Shown one piece after another: positions 35,688-47,359 of a stretch of DNA of 64,000 bases. The notes below the pieces were generated by a model. That model was not told the DNA's origin. It was given only the letters and a program-made list of their open reading frames with translations, and did not search any database. The stretch is from Acidovorax sp. HDW3 (GTDB lineage Bacteria; Pseudomonadota; Gammaproteobacteria; Burkholderiales; Burkholderiaceae_C), in assembly GCF_011303755.1 (NCBI RefSeq), contig NZ_CP049885.1, forward strand, positions 1,098,001 through 1,162,000, given 5' to 3'. Both the position numbers and the translations under genes were made by a program. Position 1 is the stretch's first letter. Every line of letters begins with the position of its first letter.

Positions 35688-36752
35688 TCAGTCCGGTATC
35701 GGTGGGTGGGTTGTCTCCGGTGCAAACAAATCCCAGACGGCGACGAACAGGGCTGCGATGGCTGGGCCGATGACGAAGCCGGTGAGACCAAACAGGGACA
35801 TGCCGCCCAGGGTTGATATCAGCACCAGATAGTCAGGGAGCTTGGTGTCCTTGCCTACCAGCAGCGGGCGCAGCAGATTGTCCACCAGACCGATGACGAA
35901 AACGCCGAAGCCAGTCAGAACCACGCCTTGGGTGGTAGCGCCGGTGGCAAAGTAGTACAACGCTACGGGTATCCAGATCAGGCTGGCGCCGATGGCTGGT
36001 AGCAACGACAGGAAGGCCATCAGCACCCCCCACAAGACGGGTGCCTGGATGCCCAGCACCCAGAAAATGAAACCGCCCAGTGCCCCCTGGGAGGCGGCGA
36101 CGACGATGTTGCCTTTGACCGTGGCGCGTACAACGGTGGCGAACTTGCTGCCAAGATCGCGCTTGTGGGCTTCGTCGAGCGGGATGGCGTTGCGCATCCG
36201 GGCCACGAGGGCGGTGCCGTCGCGCAGCAGGAAAAACAGTAAATACAGCATGATGCCGATGCTGACCAGAAAGCCCAGGGTGTTTTGACCGATATTGACG
36301 GCTTTTGTTGCCAGGAACTGGCTGGCTTGCACGGCGGCGGCAGAGAGTTTCTCCTGCACGTCAGCCAGGGACGAGAGGTGGAAATGCGCCAGCAGGCGCG
36401 TGGCCCAGTCGGGCAGGGCGGCCAGAATCTGCTGGCCGTAGCGACCAAAGTTCAAGTCGCCGGAACGCATCCGTTCATATACCTGGGCTGCCTCTTGCAC
36501 CAGCGACAGGCTGATGAGGGCCATGGGCAGGATCACCAGCAGCAAGCAAAGCCCCAGGGTGCATAGCGTTGCCAGGTTGTGGCGCTTGGGCATACGCGCC
36601 AGCAGGCGCCGGTGCAGCGGCATGAACAGAATGGCGAGCACTACGGCCCAGAACACGGCGCCGTGAAAAGGCCACAAAATCGTCAAAAATGCCGCACTAA
36701 CAGCCATCAGCAGCGCCAAAAAGGTGCGATTTTGCAAATTTGAGGTGTTCAT
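35688..36752 (-). CDS. AI-2E-family permease
   Basis: A 354-residue inner-membrane protein with about eight hydrophobic helices, including a tandem N-terminal pair, a conserved middle region (GKFATVVRATVKGNIVVAASQG-like) and the C-terminal GNLL-like stretch GLVDNLLRPLLVG. The family was named for a proposed autoinducer-2 exporter, but many members are Na+/H+ antiporters or of unknown function. No partner gene is nearby. It is transcribed away from odhA across a 213-base gap. Confidence 0.85.
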   Translation of the reverse strand: MNTSNLQNRTFLALLMAVSAAFLTILWPFHGAVFWAVVLAILFMPLHRRLLARMPKRHNLATLCTLGLCLLLVILPMALISLSLVQEAAQVYERMRSGDLNFGRYGQQILAALPDWATRLLAHFHLSSLADVQEKLSAAAVQASQFLATKAVNIGQNTLGFLVSIGIMLYLLFFLLRDGTALVARMRNAIPLDEAHKRDLGSKFATVVRATVKGNIVVAASQGALGGFIFWVLGIQAPVLWGVLMAFLSLLPAIGASLIWIPVALYYFATGATTQGVVLTGFGVFVIGLVDNLLRPLLVGKDTKLPDYLVLISTLGGMSLFGLTGFVIGPAIAALFVAVWDLFAPETTHPPIPD

Positions 36753-36965
36753 GGAGGCTGTTCCGGCGAGGGATTTGGAGCTTGGGAGGAACCCGACTGT
36801 ACGCCAGTCATTGGCCGGCAGCCGTTGACGTTCGATGGCACAATACCGTCCGCAAACCTAGGCCCTTCCCCAGCCACAGTCGCATCCGCCAACCGGTACA
36901 GCCGTGACGCGGAAGGTTTTCCAACCAACTAATGTCTCCCTCAGGGAGGCGGAGGTCCGCGAAAC

Positions 36966-39842
36966 ATGAGCGAGACGACGTCTGTCTACCAAGCCTACCA
37001 AGGCAATACCTACCTTTTTGGCGGCAACGCCCCGTACGTCGAAGAGATGTATGAAAACTACCTGGCCAACCCGGGTAGCGTGCCCGATTCCTGGCGCGAA
37101 TATTTCGATGCACTGCAGCACGTGCCTGCCGTCGATGGCACGGATGCCCGCGACGTGCCGCATCTGCCCGTCATCAACGCCTTTGCCGAGCGTGCAAAAG
37201 CAGGTGGCACCAAAGTCGTGGTGGCCAGCACCGATGCCGAGATGGGCCGCAAGCGCACCGCCGTGCAGCAGCTCATTGCCGCTTACCGCAACGTCGGCGC
37301 ACGCTGGGCTGATCTTGATCCATTGAAGCGCGCCGAGCGCCCTGCCATTCCCGAGCTCGAACCTTCGTTCTACGGCTTCAGCGATGCCGATCAGGAAACG
37401 GTGTTCGATGCCAGCAACACCTTCTTCGGCAAAGACAAGATGCCGCTGCGCGAGCTGCTCAACGCGCTGCGCGAAACCTACTGCAGCACCGTGGGCGCCG
37501 AATACATGTACGCCACCGACCAGGCGCAAAAGCGCTGGTGGCAACAAAAGCTCGAAGGCATCCGTAGCAAACCGGTGTTCAACACCGAGAAGAAAAAGCG
37601 CATCCTCGATCGCCTGACGGCGGCCGAGGGGCTGGAGCGCTACCTGCACACCAAGTACGTCGGCCAGAAGCGCTTCTCGCTCGAAGGCGGCGAGAGCTTC
37701 ATCGCCGCCATGGATGAGCTGATCCAGTCCGCCGGTGCCAAGGGCGTGCAGGAAATCGTCATCGGCATGGCCCACCGGGGCCGCCTGAACGTGCTGGTCA
37801 ACACCCTGGGCAAGATGCCCAAGGAGTTGTTTGCCGAGTTCGACCACACCGCCCCTGAAGACCTGCCTGCCGGCGACGTGAAGTACCACCAGGGTTTTAG
37901 CTCGGATGTGACCACGGTCGGTGGCCCGGTGCACCTGTCGCTGGCCTTCAACCCCTCGCACCTGGAAATCGTCAACCCCGTGGTCGAAGGCTCGGTGCGC
38001 TCGCGCATGGATCGCCGCGCCGACCCCAAGGGCAAGCAGGTGCTGCCGGTGCTGGTGCACGGCGACTCGGCCTTTGGCGGCCAGGGCGTGAACCAGGAAA
38101 CGCTGGCGCTGTCGCAAACCCGTGGCTACACCACGGGCGGAACGGTGCACATCATCATCAACAACCAGATCGGCTTTACCACCAGCGACCCGCGCGACCT
38201 GCGCTCGACGCTGTACTGCACCGACATCGTGAAGATGATCGAAGCGCCGGTGCTGCACGTCAACGGCGACGATCCGGAAGCCGTGGCCCTGTGTATGCAG
38301 CTGGCGCTGGACTACCGCATGGAGTTCTCCAACGACATCGTCGTGGACATCATCTGCTACCGCAAGCTGGGCCACAACGAGCAGGATACCCCCATGCTCA
38401 CCCAGCCGCTGATGTACAAAAAAATTGCCCAGCACCCCGGCACGCGCAAGCTCTACGCCGACAAGCTCGCTGCCCAAGGTTTGGGCGAAAGCCTGGGCGA
38501 CGATATGGCCAAGGCTTACCGCGCCGCCATGGACGAGGGCAAACACACCATTGATCCAGTGCTGACCAACTTCAAGAGCAAGTACGCCGTGGACTGGAGT
38601 CCGTTCCTGGGCAAGACCTGGACGGATGCCGGCGACACCGCCATTCCGCTGGCGGAGTGGAAGCGCCTGGCCGAGAAAATCACCACCATTCCCGAGAGCG
38701 TGACGCCGCACGCCCTGGTCAAGAAGGTGTACGACGACCGCGCCGCCATGGGGCGGGGCGAGGTCAACGTGGACTGGGGCATGGGCGAGCACATGGCGTT
38801 TGCTTCGCTGGTGGCCAGCGGTTACCCCGTGCGCCTGTCGGGCGAAGACTGCGGGCGCGGCACCTTCACGCACCGCCACGCCGTCATCCACGACCAAAAG
38901 CGCGAGAAGTGGGACACCGGCACGTACGTGCCGCTGTCGAACGTGGCGGAAAACCAGGCGCCGTTCGTCGTCATCGACTCCATCCTGTCCGAAGAGGCAG
39001 TGCTGGGCTTTGAGTACGGCTACGCCTCCAACGACCCCAATACCCTGGTGATCTGGGAAGCGCAGTTTGGCGACTTTGCCAACGGTGCACAGGTGGTGAT
39101 CGACCAGTTCATCGCCTCGGGCGAAGTCAAGTGGGGCCGCGTCAACGGCCTGACGCTGATGCTGCCGCACGGCTACGAGGGCCAGGGCCCCGAGCACAGC
39201 TCGGCACGTCTGGAGCGCTTCATGCAGCTGGCGGCCGACGCCAACATGCAGATCGTGCAGCCGACCACGGCCAGCCAGATCTTCCACGTGCTGCGCCGCC
39301 AGATGGTGCGCAACCTGCGCAAGCCCCTGGTCATCATGACCCCCAAGAGCCTGCTGCGCAACAAGGACGCCACCTCGCCGCTGTCCGAGTTCACCAAGGG
39401 CAGTTTCCAGACCGTGATCCCGGAGCAGGACGCTGCCGTGGTGAAGAACGCCGCCAAGGTCAAGCGCGTCATCGCTTGCTCGGGCAAGGTGTACTACGAC
39501 CTGGTGAAAAAGCGCACCGAACAGGGCGCGAGCGACGTCGCCATCATCCGCGTCGAGCAGCTCTACCCCTTCCCGCACAAGGCATTTGCCGCCGAAATCA
39601 AGAAGTACGCCAAGGCCACCGAGATCGTCTGGTGCCAGGATGAGCCGCAGAACCAGGGTGCCTGGTTCTTTATCCAGCACAACGTGCACGAGAACATGCT
39701 GGCCGGGCAAAAGCTCGGTTACGCCGGTCGTGCCGCGTCTGCGTCGCCGGCCGTGGGTTATGCCCACCTGCACCAGGACCAGCAAAAGGCCCTGGTCGAG
39801 GCCGCCTTCGCCAAGCTCAAGGGTTTTGTCCTGACCAAGTAA
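36966..39842 (+). CDS. sucA: 2-oxoglutarate dehydrogenase E1 (decarboxylating, thiamine-PP)
   Basis: This is the first enzyme of the 2-oxoglutarate dehydrogenase complex in the TCA cycle. The 958 residues show the N-terminal E2-binding motif (LFGGNAPYVEEMYENYLANPGSVPDSWREYFD), the histidine pocket GMAHRGRLNVL, the TPP and Mg site with GDDPEAV and a NQIGFTTS block, and the C-terminal transketolase-like half (GEDCGRGTFTHRHAV). A GGGAGGCGGAGG region upstream gives a ribosome site. It forms an operon with odhB/sucB and lpdA. Confidence 0.97.
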   Translation: MSETTSVYQAYQGNTYLFGGNAPYVEEMYENYLANPGSVPDSWREYFDALQHVPAVDGTDARDVPHLPVINAFAERAKAGGTKVVVASTDAEMGRKRTAVQQLIAAYRNVGARWADLDPLKRAERPAIPELEPSFYGFSDADQETVFDASNTFFGKDKMPLRELLNALRETYCSTVGAEYMYATDQAQKRWWQQKLEGIRSKPVFNTEKKKRILDRLTAAEGLERYLHTKYVGQKRFSLEGGESFIAAMDELIQSAGAKGVQEIVIGMAHRGRLNVLVNTLGKMPKELFAEFDHTAPEDLPAGDVKYHQGFSSDVTTVGGPVHLSLAFNPSHLEIVNPVVEGSVRSRMDRRADPKGKQVLPVLVHGDSAFGGQGVNQETLALSQTRGYTTGGTVHIIINNQIGFTTSDPRDLRSTLYCTDIVKMIEAPVLHVNGDDPEAVALCMQLALDYRMEFSNDIVVDIICYRKLGHNEQDTPMLTQPLMYKKIAQHPGTRKLYADKLAAQGLGESLGDDMAKAYRAAMDEGKHTIDPVLTNFKSKYAVDWSPFLGKTWTDAGDTAIPLAEWKRLAEKITTIPESVTPHALVKKVYDDRAAMGRGEVNVDWGMGEHMAFASLVASGYPVRLSGEDCGRGTFTHRHAVIHDQKREKWDTGTYVPLSNVAENQAPFVVIDSILSEEAVLGFEYGYASNDPNTLVIWEAQFGDFANGAQVVIDQFIASGEVKWGRVNGLTLMLPHGYEGQGPEHSSARLERFMQLAADANMQIVQPTTASQIFHVLRRQMVRNLRKPLVIMTPKSLLRNKDATSPLSEFTKGSFQTVIPEQDAAVVKNAAKVKRVIACSGKVYYDLVKKRTEQGASDVAIIRVEQLYPFPHKAFAAEIKKYAKATEIVWCQDEPQNQGAWFFIQHNVHENMLAGQKLGYAGRAASASPAVGYAHLHQDQQKALVEAAFAKLKGFVLTK

Positions 39843-39891
39843 GGCCACGAACCCCCGCAGTACAAAACCCTTGATTTGAAAGAATTTAAAA

Positions 39892-41148
39892 ATGGCAATC
39901 GTAGAAGTCAAAGTCCCCCAGCTGTCTGAATCCGTCGCCGAAGCGACGCTCTTGCAGTGGAAGAAAAAACCCGGCGAGGCCGTCGCCATCGATGAAATCC
40001 TGATCGAAGTCGAAACCGACAAGGTGGTGCTCGAAGTGCCGGCCCCGGCCGCTGGCGTGCTCGCCGAGATCGTGCAGGGCGATGGCGCCACCGTCACCGC
40101 CGAGCAGCTCATCGCCAAGATCGACACCGACGGCAAGGCCGGCGCCGTGGCCGAACCGGCTGCTGCCGCTCCTGCGGCGGCCCCTGCCGCTGCCAGCGCA
40201 CCGGCTGCTGCAGCTACCGGTGGCAACAAGGCCGGCGTGGCCATGCCCGCCGCTGCCAAAATTTTGGCGGAAGCCAACCTGTCCGCCTCCGCCGTCGCTG
40301 GCAGCGGCAAGGATGGCCGCGTGACCAAGGGCGACGCCCTGGCAGCCGTGGCCGGTGGCGTCAAGTCCACCGCTGCCGTCATCCCCACCGGCGTGCCCGC
40401 CAAGGCGCTGGCGCAGGTGGCCGCACCTGCAGCCCCGAATCTGGGCGAGCGCCCCGAGCAGCGCGTGCCCATGAGCCGCCTGCGCGCCCGCGTGGCCGAG
40501 CGCCTCTTGCAGTCGCAGTCCACCAACGCCATCCTGACCACGTTCAACGAAGTGAACATGGCGCCGGTGATGGAGATGCGCAAGAAGTTCCAGGACGCCT
40601 TCACCAAGGAACACGGCGTGAAGATCGGCTTCATGTCCTTCTTCGTGAAAGCCGCCGTGCACGCGCTCAAGAAGTTCCCGGTCTTGAACGCCTCGGTCGA
40701 TGGCAACGACATCGTCTACCACGGCTACTTCGACATCGGTATCGCCGTCGGCAGCCCGCGCGGCCTGGTGGTGCCGATTCTGCGCAACGCCGACCAGATG
40801 AGCTTTGCCGACATCGAGAAGAAGATCGCCGAATTCGGCAAGAAGGCTGCCGAAGGCAAGCTGGGCATTGAAGAAATGACCGGCGGCACGTTCTCGATTT
40901 CCAACGGCGGCACCTTCGGCTCGATGATGTCCACCCCCATCATCAACCCGCCGCAGTCGGCCATCCTGGGCGTGCACGCCACCAAGGACCGTGCCGTGGT
41001 CGAGAACGGCCAGGTCGTGGTGCGCCCGATGAACTACCTGGCCATGAGCTACGACCACCGCATCATCGACGGCCGCGAAGCCGTGCTGGGCCTGGTGGCG
41101 ATGAAGGACGCGCTGGAAGACCCGTCGCGCCTGCTGTTTGACCTGTGA
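39892..41148 (+). CDS. sucB: 2-oxoglutarate dehydrogenase E2, dihydrolipoyl succinyltransferase
   Basis: The 418-residue E2 core protein carries the lipoyl domain with Lys in [11 protein letters not shown] (Lys44 region). An Ala/Pro-rich hinge, an E3-binding domain (about 115-150, [28 protein letters not shown]) and a catalytic domain with the active-site His in [13 protein letters not shown] follow. It transfers the succinyl group to CoA. It starts 49 bases after sucA. Length is normal. Confidence 0.97.
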   Translation: MAIVEVKVPQLSESVAEATLLQWKKKPGEAVAIDEILIEVETDKVVLEVPAPAAGVLAEIVQGDGATVTAEQLIAKIDTDGKAGAVAEPAAAAPAAAPAAASAPAAAATGGNKAGVAMPAAAKILAEANLSASAVAGSGKDGRVTKGDALAAVAGGVKSTAAVIPTGVPAKALAQVAAPAAPNLGERPEQRVPMSRLRARVAERLLQSQSTNAILTTFNEVNMAPVMEMRKKFQDAFTKEHGVKIGFMSFFVKAAVHALKKFPVLNASVDGNDIVYHGYFDIGIAVGSPRGLVVPILRNADQMSFADIEKKIAEFGKKAAEGKLGIEEMTGGTFSISNGGTFGSMMSTPIINPPQSAILGVHATKDRAVVENGQVVVRPMNYLAMSYDHRIIDGREAVLGLVAMKDALEDPSRLLFDL

Positions 41149-41367
41149 ACCAGTGAGCAACCCCCTGTGGCGCTGCGCGCCTTCCCCCTTCTCGCCGTGC
41201 TGCGCACGGCGGGAAGGGGGACGCAGCCAGCGCTGCGGGGCGGCCCTTGCGCGGCTGCCGCTGGTTTGTGCCGTGCGGTCGTCAGCGCAGTGAACCATGG
41301 ACACCACCAACCCATCGTCGGCAACGCTGAAGGTGGGTTTTTTCAACATCTTTCAAGCATTCACACC
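41149..41367. repeat. Spacer with a GC-rich dispersed hairpin before lpdA
   Basis: The 219-base gap holds a long hairpin: CTTCCCCCTTCTCGCCGTG pairs with CACGGCGGGAAGGGGGAC around 41190-41221. A GC-rich tail (GCCAGCGCTGCGGGGCGGCCC) follows. It resembles a repeat frequent in related genomes; copy number here is one. No promoter was identified. Confidence 0.55.
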
Positions 41368-42795
<1,428 letters not shown>

Positions 42796-42810
42796 GTAAA
42801 ATTTGAGGTC

Positions 42811-42863
42811 AAAATGGCTGCTAGCGCTTGTCCAGTAAGCGCTAGCAGCTATTATTTTTATAG
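42811..42863. repeat. Dispersed hairpin repeat between lpdA and zapE
   Basis: It reads AAAATGGCTGCTAGCGCTTG, then TCCAGTAAGCGCTAGCAGC and TATTATTTTTATAG. This is one of the best-preserved copies: arms TAGCGCTT / AAGCGCTA flank a seven-base loop, and the outer GCTGC / GCAGC extend the stem. A GAGGAG ribosome site for zapE lies just after it. Confidence 0.85.
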
Positions 42864-42878
42864 TGAGGAGCAGCGCAG

Positions 42879-43976
42879 GTGAACGTCCGCCAGGCTTACG
42901 AAGCAGAGTTACAGGCCAAGGGTTTCCACAGCGATCCGGCGCAGCTGCGCGCCGTGGACGCGCTCGAGCGCTGCGCCCAGGAGTGGAGTGCGTACAAAGC
43001 CAAGCGCTCCAACAGTTTCAAAAAACTCATCAACCGCCCCGACATTCCCAAGGGCGTGTACATGTACGGCGGCGTCGGGCGTGGCAAGAGCTTTCTCATG
43101 GATTGCTTCTTCAACGCCGTGCCCTTGAAGCGCAAGGTGCGCCTGCACTTTCACGAATTCATGCGCGAGGTGCACCGCGAGCTCGCCAGCCTGCAGGGCA
43201 CGCAGAACCCGCTCGACGCCCTGGGCGCCAACATTGCCAAGCGCTACAAGCTGATCTGCTTCGATGAATTCCACGTCGCCGACGTGACCGACGCCATGAT
43301 CCTGCACCGCCTGCTGGTGGCGTTGTTCGACAACGGCGTGGGCTTCGTCACCACCAGCAACTTCGAGCCCGATGGCCTGTACCCCGGCGGCCTGCACCGC
43401 GACCGCATCCTGCCCGCGATTGCGCTCCTGAACGAGCGCATGGAGGTGGTGAACGTGGACAACGGCACCGACTACCGCCGCCGCACGCTGGAAAACGCCC
43501 AGCTCTACCACTGCCCGCTCGGCCCCGAGGCCGACGCCGCCATGGCCCATACCTTTGGCCAGCTGGCCGAGGTGCACGACGAAGACCCACTGCTGCAGAT
43601 CGAGAACCGCGAAATCCGCGCCTTGCGCAAAGCCGGTGGCGTGGTGTGGTTCGATTTTCGGGAGCTGTGCATGGGCCCGCGCTCGCAGAACGACTACCTG
43701 GAGATCGCCAGCCAGTTCCACACCGTGCTGCTCTCGAACGTGCCCTACATGCCCGTCAACATGGCCTCGCCTGCGCGGCGCTTTACCTGGCTGGTGGACG
43801 TGCTCTACGACCGGCGCGTCAAGCTCATCGTCTCTGCCGCCGTGCCGCCCGAGCAGCTGTACACCGAAGGGCCGCTGGCACACGAATTTCCGCGCACCGT
43901 CTCGCGCCTGCAGGAGATGCAATCGAAGGAATACCTGCAGCTCGAACGCCGCATCGTCGATACGGGATTGACATGA
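42879..43976 (+). CDS. zapE: Cell division ATPase ZapE (AFG1-like)
   Basis: A 365-residue AFG1-family ATPase that affects Z-ring stability in E. coli. Walker A is GGVGRGKS (64-71) and Walker B is ICFDEFH; sensor residues follow in TTSNFEPDGLY. GTG 42879 is used with GAGGAG upstream. It is in the same order as in related genomes (sucA-sucB-lpdA-zapE) and overlaps the next gene by four bases. Confidence 0.92.
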   Translation: MNVRQAYEAELQAKGFHSDPAQLRAVDALERCAQEWSAYKAKRSNSFKKLINRPDIPKGVYMYGGVGRGKSFLMDCFFNAVPLKRKVRLHFHEFMREVHRELASLQGTQNPLDALGANIAKRYKLICFDEFHVADVTDAMILHRLLVALFDNGVGFVTTSNFEPDGLYPGGLHRDRILPAIALLNERMEVVNVDNGTDYRRRTLENAQLYHCPLGPEADAAMAHTFGQLAEVHDEDPLLQIENREIRALRKAGGVVWFDFRELCMGPRSQNDYLEIASQFHTVLLSNVPYMPVNMASPARRFTWLVDVLYDRRVKLIVSAAVPPEQLYTEGPLAHEFPRTVSRLQEMQSKEYLQLERRIVDTGLT

Positions 43977-44644
43977 AGCCACGTTTTTTTGCCCTTGCCC
44001 GGTGCGCATCCTGGTGCGTGCTTTTGTACGCTGGCGCCGTCTTGGCGCAGACCGGCGCCGGCGAGCCAGCGCAGCAGGCCGCGCGCGAGCAGGCGCGGGA
44101 GCAGGAATACCGCCGCATTGCCCAGGAGCGCGCCGCCCTGGTGCAGCAGCGCCTGGCGGCTGAAAAAGCCTGCTACCAGCGCTTTGCCGTCAACGATTGC
44201 CTGGCGGCGGTGCGCGCCGACGATCGCCAGGCGCAAACCCGCCTGCGCCTGCAAGAGCAAGCCTTGCACGACGAGGAGCGCGAGGAAAAAACCGCCGCCC
44301 GCCTGCGCAGCGTGCAAGACAAGCAGCAGCAGGCGCAAGAGCGCGCCGCCGAACCCGTGCCGCCACCGCGCCAGCCCAGCGTCAGCGCACAGGAGCGCAG
44401 CGAGCGCGCCACCCAGGCGCAAGAGCGCGCCGCGCAGCAGCGCCAGCATGTGCAGGACAAGGCTGCCGCCCAGGCCGAGCGCGCCGCCAGCACCCCGGCA
44501 CAAGAGTCGCAGGCACGCAAGGCGTATGAAGACAAGCAGCAGCAGGCGCAGGAGCGGCGTGAAAAGCGCGAACGCCAACGCGCAGCCGACGCTGCTGCTG
44601 GCGTGCAGCCCGTGCCCGGCTTGCCCGAGCCGAGCCAGCCCTGA
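43973..44644 (+). CDS. Secreted coiled-coil protein of unknown function
   Basis: The 223-residue product has a signal peptide (about 1-26, cleavage near VLA-QT), two cysteines (CYQRFAVNDCLAAVRADDR) that could form a disulfide, and a very long charged Glu/Gln/Arg/Ala-rich helix. The helical region contains repeated KQQQAQER and AQERAAQQRQ units. The Cys-containing block appears in many betaproteobacterial proteins of this type, so it is a conserved hypothetical. It overlaps zapE and ends tail-to-tail, with no gap, against the phosphatase gene. Confidence 0.8.
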   Translation: MKPRFFALARCASWCVLLYAGAVLAQTGAGEPAQQAAREQAREQEYRRIAQERAALVQQRLAAEKACYQRFAVNDCLAAVRADDRQAQTRLRLQEQALHDEEREEKTAARLRSVQDKQQQAQERAAEPVPPPRQPSVSAQERSERATQAQERAAQQRQHVQDKAAAQAERAASTPAQESQARKAYEDKQQQAQERREKRERQRAADAAAGVQPVPGLPEPSQP

Positions 44645-45439
44645 TCAGGGGCCGGGCGTGAGGCGCAGGGGTTTTTTCTCTTCCGCCAGGGCCTCGATCT
44701 TGACGATCACCAGCGACAGGTTATCGCCGCCGCCGCGTGCGCGCGTGCGCGCCTTGTCGATCAAAAACTCGGTCGCCTCGCGTGGTGACAGGCCCTCGAT
44801 CACCGCCGCCAGCTCGTTGGGTGAAAAGTAATGCCAGACGCCATCACTGCAGGCGAGTAGCACATCGCCCGGCTGCAGCTGGGGGATCAGGTGGGGCGTG
44901 GCCGGCGGATCGTTCTCGGCCCCCAGACAGCCGACGAGAATGTTCGAGTGCGGGTGGTTGTTCGCCTCGGCCTCGGTGATCTCACCGCGATCGACCAGCG
45001 CCTGCACGTAGGAATGGTCGAGCGTGCGGTGCACCAGGGCGCCGTTTTGAAAGTGGTAAATGCGTGAATCGCCCGCGTGCACCCAGTGGCAGTCGCCGCG
45101 CGGGTTGATGATGAAGGCGGCCACGGTGCTGTGTGGCTCTTGCTCGGAGGAGATGGCGGTGAGGCGGATGACGATGTGCGCCTCGTTCACCAGATTCTTG
45201 AGCATGGTGGTGGCGTCGTCGGAGTCGGGGCTGTAGCGCTCGAACAGCTGGCGCGCCGTCATCATCACCTGGTCGGAGGCTTTGCGCCCGCCGCTCCTGC
45301 CGCCCATGCCGTCGGCGACCACACCGAGCACGCAGCCGTTGTAGCGCGGGTGCGAGAGCAAGACGACCTGGTCTTGCTGGTAGTCGCGGTCACCCTTGTG
45401 GATGCCGGTGGATGCAGTGATGCGAAAAGGCTTGCTCAT
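44645..45439 (-). CDS. PP2C-family protein serine/threonine phosphatase (Stp1-like)
   Basis: A 264-residue metal-dependent phosphatase. The motifs are complete: DRDYQQDQ, VADGMGGR, WVHAGDSRIYHF, LACSDGVW and GGGDNLSLV. It should dephosphorylate serine/threonine-phosphorylated proteins, often opposite an Hanks-type kinase; no kinase gene is in the window. I use ATG 45439. Its stop abuts the stop of the convergent gene (TGATCA), so readthrough could make antisense RNA. Confidence 0.92.
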   Translation of the reverse strand: MSKPFRITASTGIHKGDRDYQQDQVVLLSHPRYNGCVLGVVADGMGGRSGGRKASDQVMMTARQLFERYSPDSDDATTMLKNLVNEAHIVIRLTAISSEQEPHSTVAAFIINPRGDCHWVHAGDSRIYHFQNGALVHRTLDHSYVQALVDRGEITEAEANNHPHSNILVGCLGAENDPPATPHLIPQLQPGDVLLACSDGVWHYFSPNELAAVIEGLSPREATEFLIDKARTRARGGGDNLSLVIVKIEALAEEKKPLRLTPGP

Positions 45440-45497
45440 GCGTTGCGAGTCTTTCTGGGCGGGGCGCCCATTATGCGGTGCAGGGTGCGCGTGGCCT

Positions 45498-46127
<630 letters not shown>

Positions 46128-46148
46128 GGGGAATTCCTTGTTTTTGAT

Positions 46149-47129
46149 TTAGGTTGAGTCAGAGAGAAAGCGCGCATAGCGCGCCAGATCGACGTTGCCG
46201 CCGCTGATGAGAATGCCCACGCGCTTGCCGCGAATGTCAACGCCGCCATCGCGCGCGCCGGCAAACGCCAGGGCACCGGTGGGTTCGACCACGGTCTTCA
46301 TGCGCTCGGCAAAAAACCGCAGCGCCTGCAGCAGCTGCGGGTCGCTGGCGGTAATGATGCCGCTGGCGTGCGCCTGAATGGCCGCAAAGGCCAGTGGGCT
46401 TAGTGAAGTGGTGAGGGCGCCGTCGGCAATCGTGCGCGGCTGGGCAATCTGCACGATGTGCCCGCTGCGCAGCGACTGCTGGGCGTCGTTGGCGGCCTCG
46501 GGCTCGACGCCCCAGGCCTCGCAGCTGCTGCCCAGCGCCTGCAGCGCCAGCAGGCTGCCGGCCAGCAGGCCGCCGCCGCCCACGGGCACGAACAGGTAGT
46601 GCAGGCGCGGCACCTCTTGCAGCAACTCCAGCGCCGCCGTGCCCTGGCCGGCAAGCACCTGCGGATGCTCGGACGGCGGAATCAGCGCCATGCCGCGCTC
46701 TTGTGCAATGCGCGCGCTGATAGCTTCGCGGTCTTCTGTGAAGCGGTTGTACGTCACGACCTGGGCACCGTAGCTGCGCGCGGCCGCTATTTTGCTGGCA
46801 GCTGCGTCTTCGGGCATGACGACCAGGGCCGGGATGTCGAGCAAGCGCGCCGCCAGGGCGATGGCCTGGGCGTGGTTGCCAGCCGAAAAAGTGAGCACGC
46901 CCCGCTGGCGCTGGGCGGCATCGAGCTGCGCCAGCGCGTTGTATGCGCCCCGGAACTTGAACGAGCCGGTGCGTTGCAGGTTCTCGCACTTGAAGAACAG
47001 CTGCGCCCCCAGCAACTCATTGGCCATGCCCGAGTGCAGCACTGGCGTGCGGTGCGCCACGCCTTGCAGGCGCTGTGCGGCGGCCAAAACATCGGCGGCG
47101 GTGGGAGCGTGCGGGGCGATGGGGTTCAT
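46149..47129 (-). CDS. Threonine/serine dehydratase (PLP)
   Basis: A 326-residue fold-type II PLP enzyme, catabolic length without the ACT regulatory domain found in biosynthetic IlvA. PLP lysine lies in GSFKFRGAYNAL, the Asn-containing loop is FSAGNHAQAIA and the phosphate loop is VGGGGLLAG. It likely deaminates threonine or serine to 2-oxobutyrate or pyruvate; a serine racemase is the alternative. A hairpin repeat lies upstream of its start. Confidence 0.88.
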   Translation of the reverse strand: MNPIAPHAPTAADVLAAAQRLQGVAHRTPVLHSGMANELLGAQLFFKCENLQRTGSFKFRGAYNALAQLDAAQRQRGVLTFSAGNHAQAIALAARLLDIPALVVMPEDAAASKIAAARSYGAQVVTYNRFTEDREAISARIAQERGMALIPPSEHPQVLAGQGTAALELLQEVPRLHYLFVPVGGGGLLAGSLLALQALGSSCEAWGVEPEAANDAQQSLRSGHIVQIAQPRTIADGALTTSLSPLAFAAIQAHASGIITASDPQLLQALRFFAERMKTVVEPTGALAFAGARDGGVDIRGKRVGILISGGNVDLARYARFLSDST

Positions 47130-47195
47130 GGCGGCGTCCTCAGGTGCGCGTGTGCGATTGCGGCGGTGGGTTTGGATCTTACCGGGAATCTAGGT

Positions 47196-47244
47196 GAAAA
47201 ATGCTTCTAGCGCTTGCCCATCAAGCGCTATTAGCTATCAATTC
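47196..47244. repeat. Dispersed hairpin repeat between dehydratase and phosphoesterase genes
   Basis: It reads AAAAATGCTTCTAGCGCTTG, then CCCATCAAGCGCTATTAGCTATC. Arms TAGCGCTT / AAGCGCTA are kept. It lies between divergent genes, at the left edge of the low-GC segment. Confidence 0.8.
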
Positions 47245-47272
47245 AAGAGCATCATGGGGGCAAAGAAATAAG

Positions 47273-47301
47273 TTTTGAGTCTCGTCAGGTGTTCTTAATT
47301 T
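47273..47301 (+). promoter_or_regulatory. Predicted promoter of the phosphoesterase gene
   Basis: TTTTGA (47273-47278) and TAATTT (47296-47301) are 17 bases apart in an AT-richer stretch 59 bases before the start codon. It is a prediction from sequence only. Confidence 0.45.
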
Positions 47302-47359
47302 TTCCACGCTACGCTGTAAGTGGCGCACACAAAGCACTATGGGGACACAGGAGTCAAAA

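Noticed and set aside
41167-41367. N-terminal extension of lpdA
   Set aside because: The extra 67 codons translate a GC-rich repeat and have no resemblance to dihydrolipoyl dehydrogenases, which begin at the Rossmann segment.
46140-46156. Half of the AACCTAAATC terminal repeat near the dehydratase stop
   Set aside because: Only about 12 bases match and no inverted partner was found nearby.
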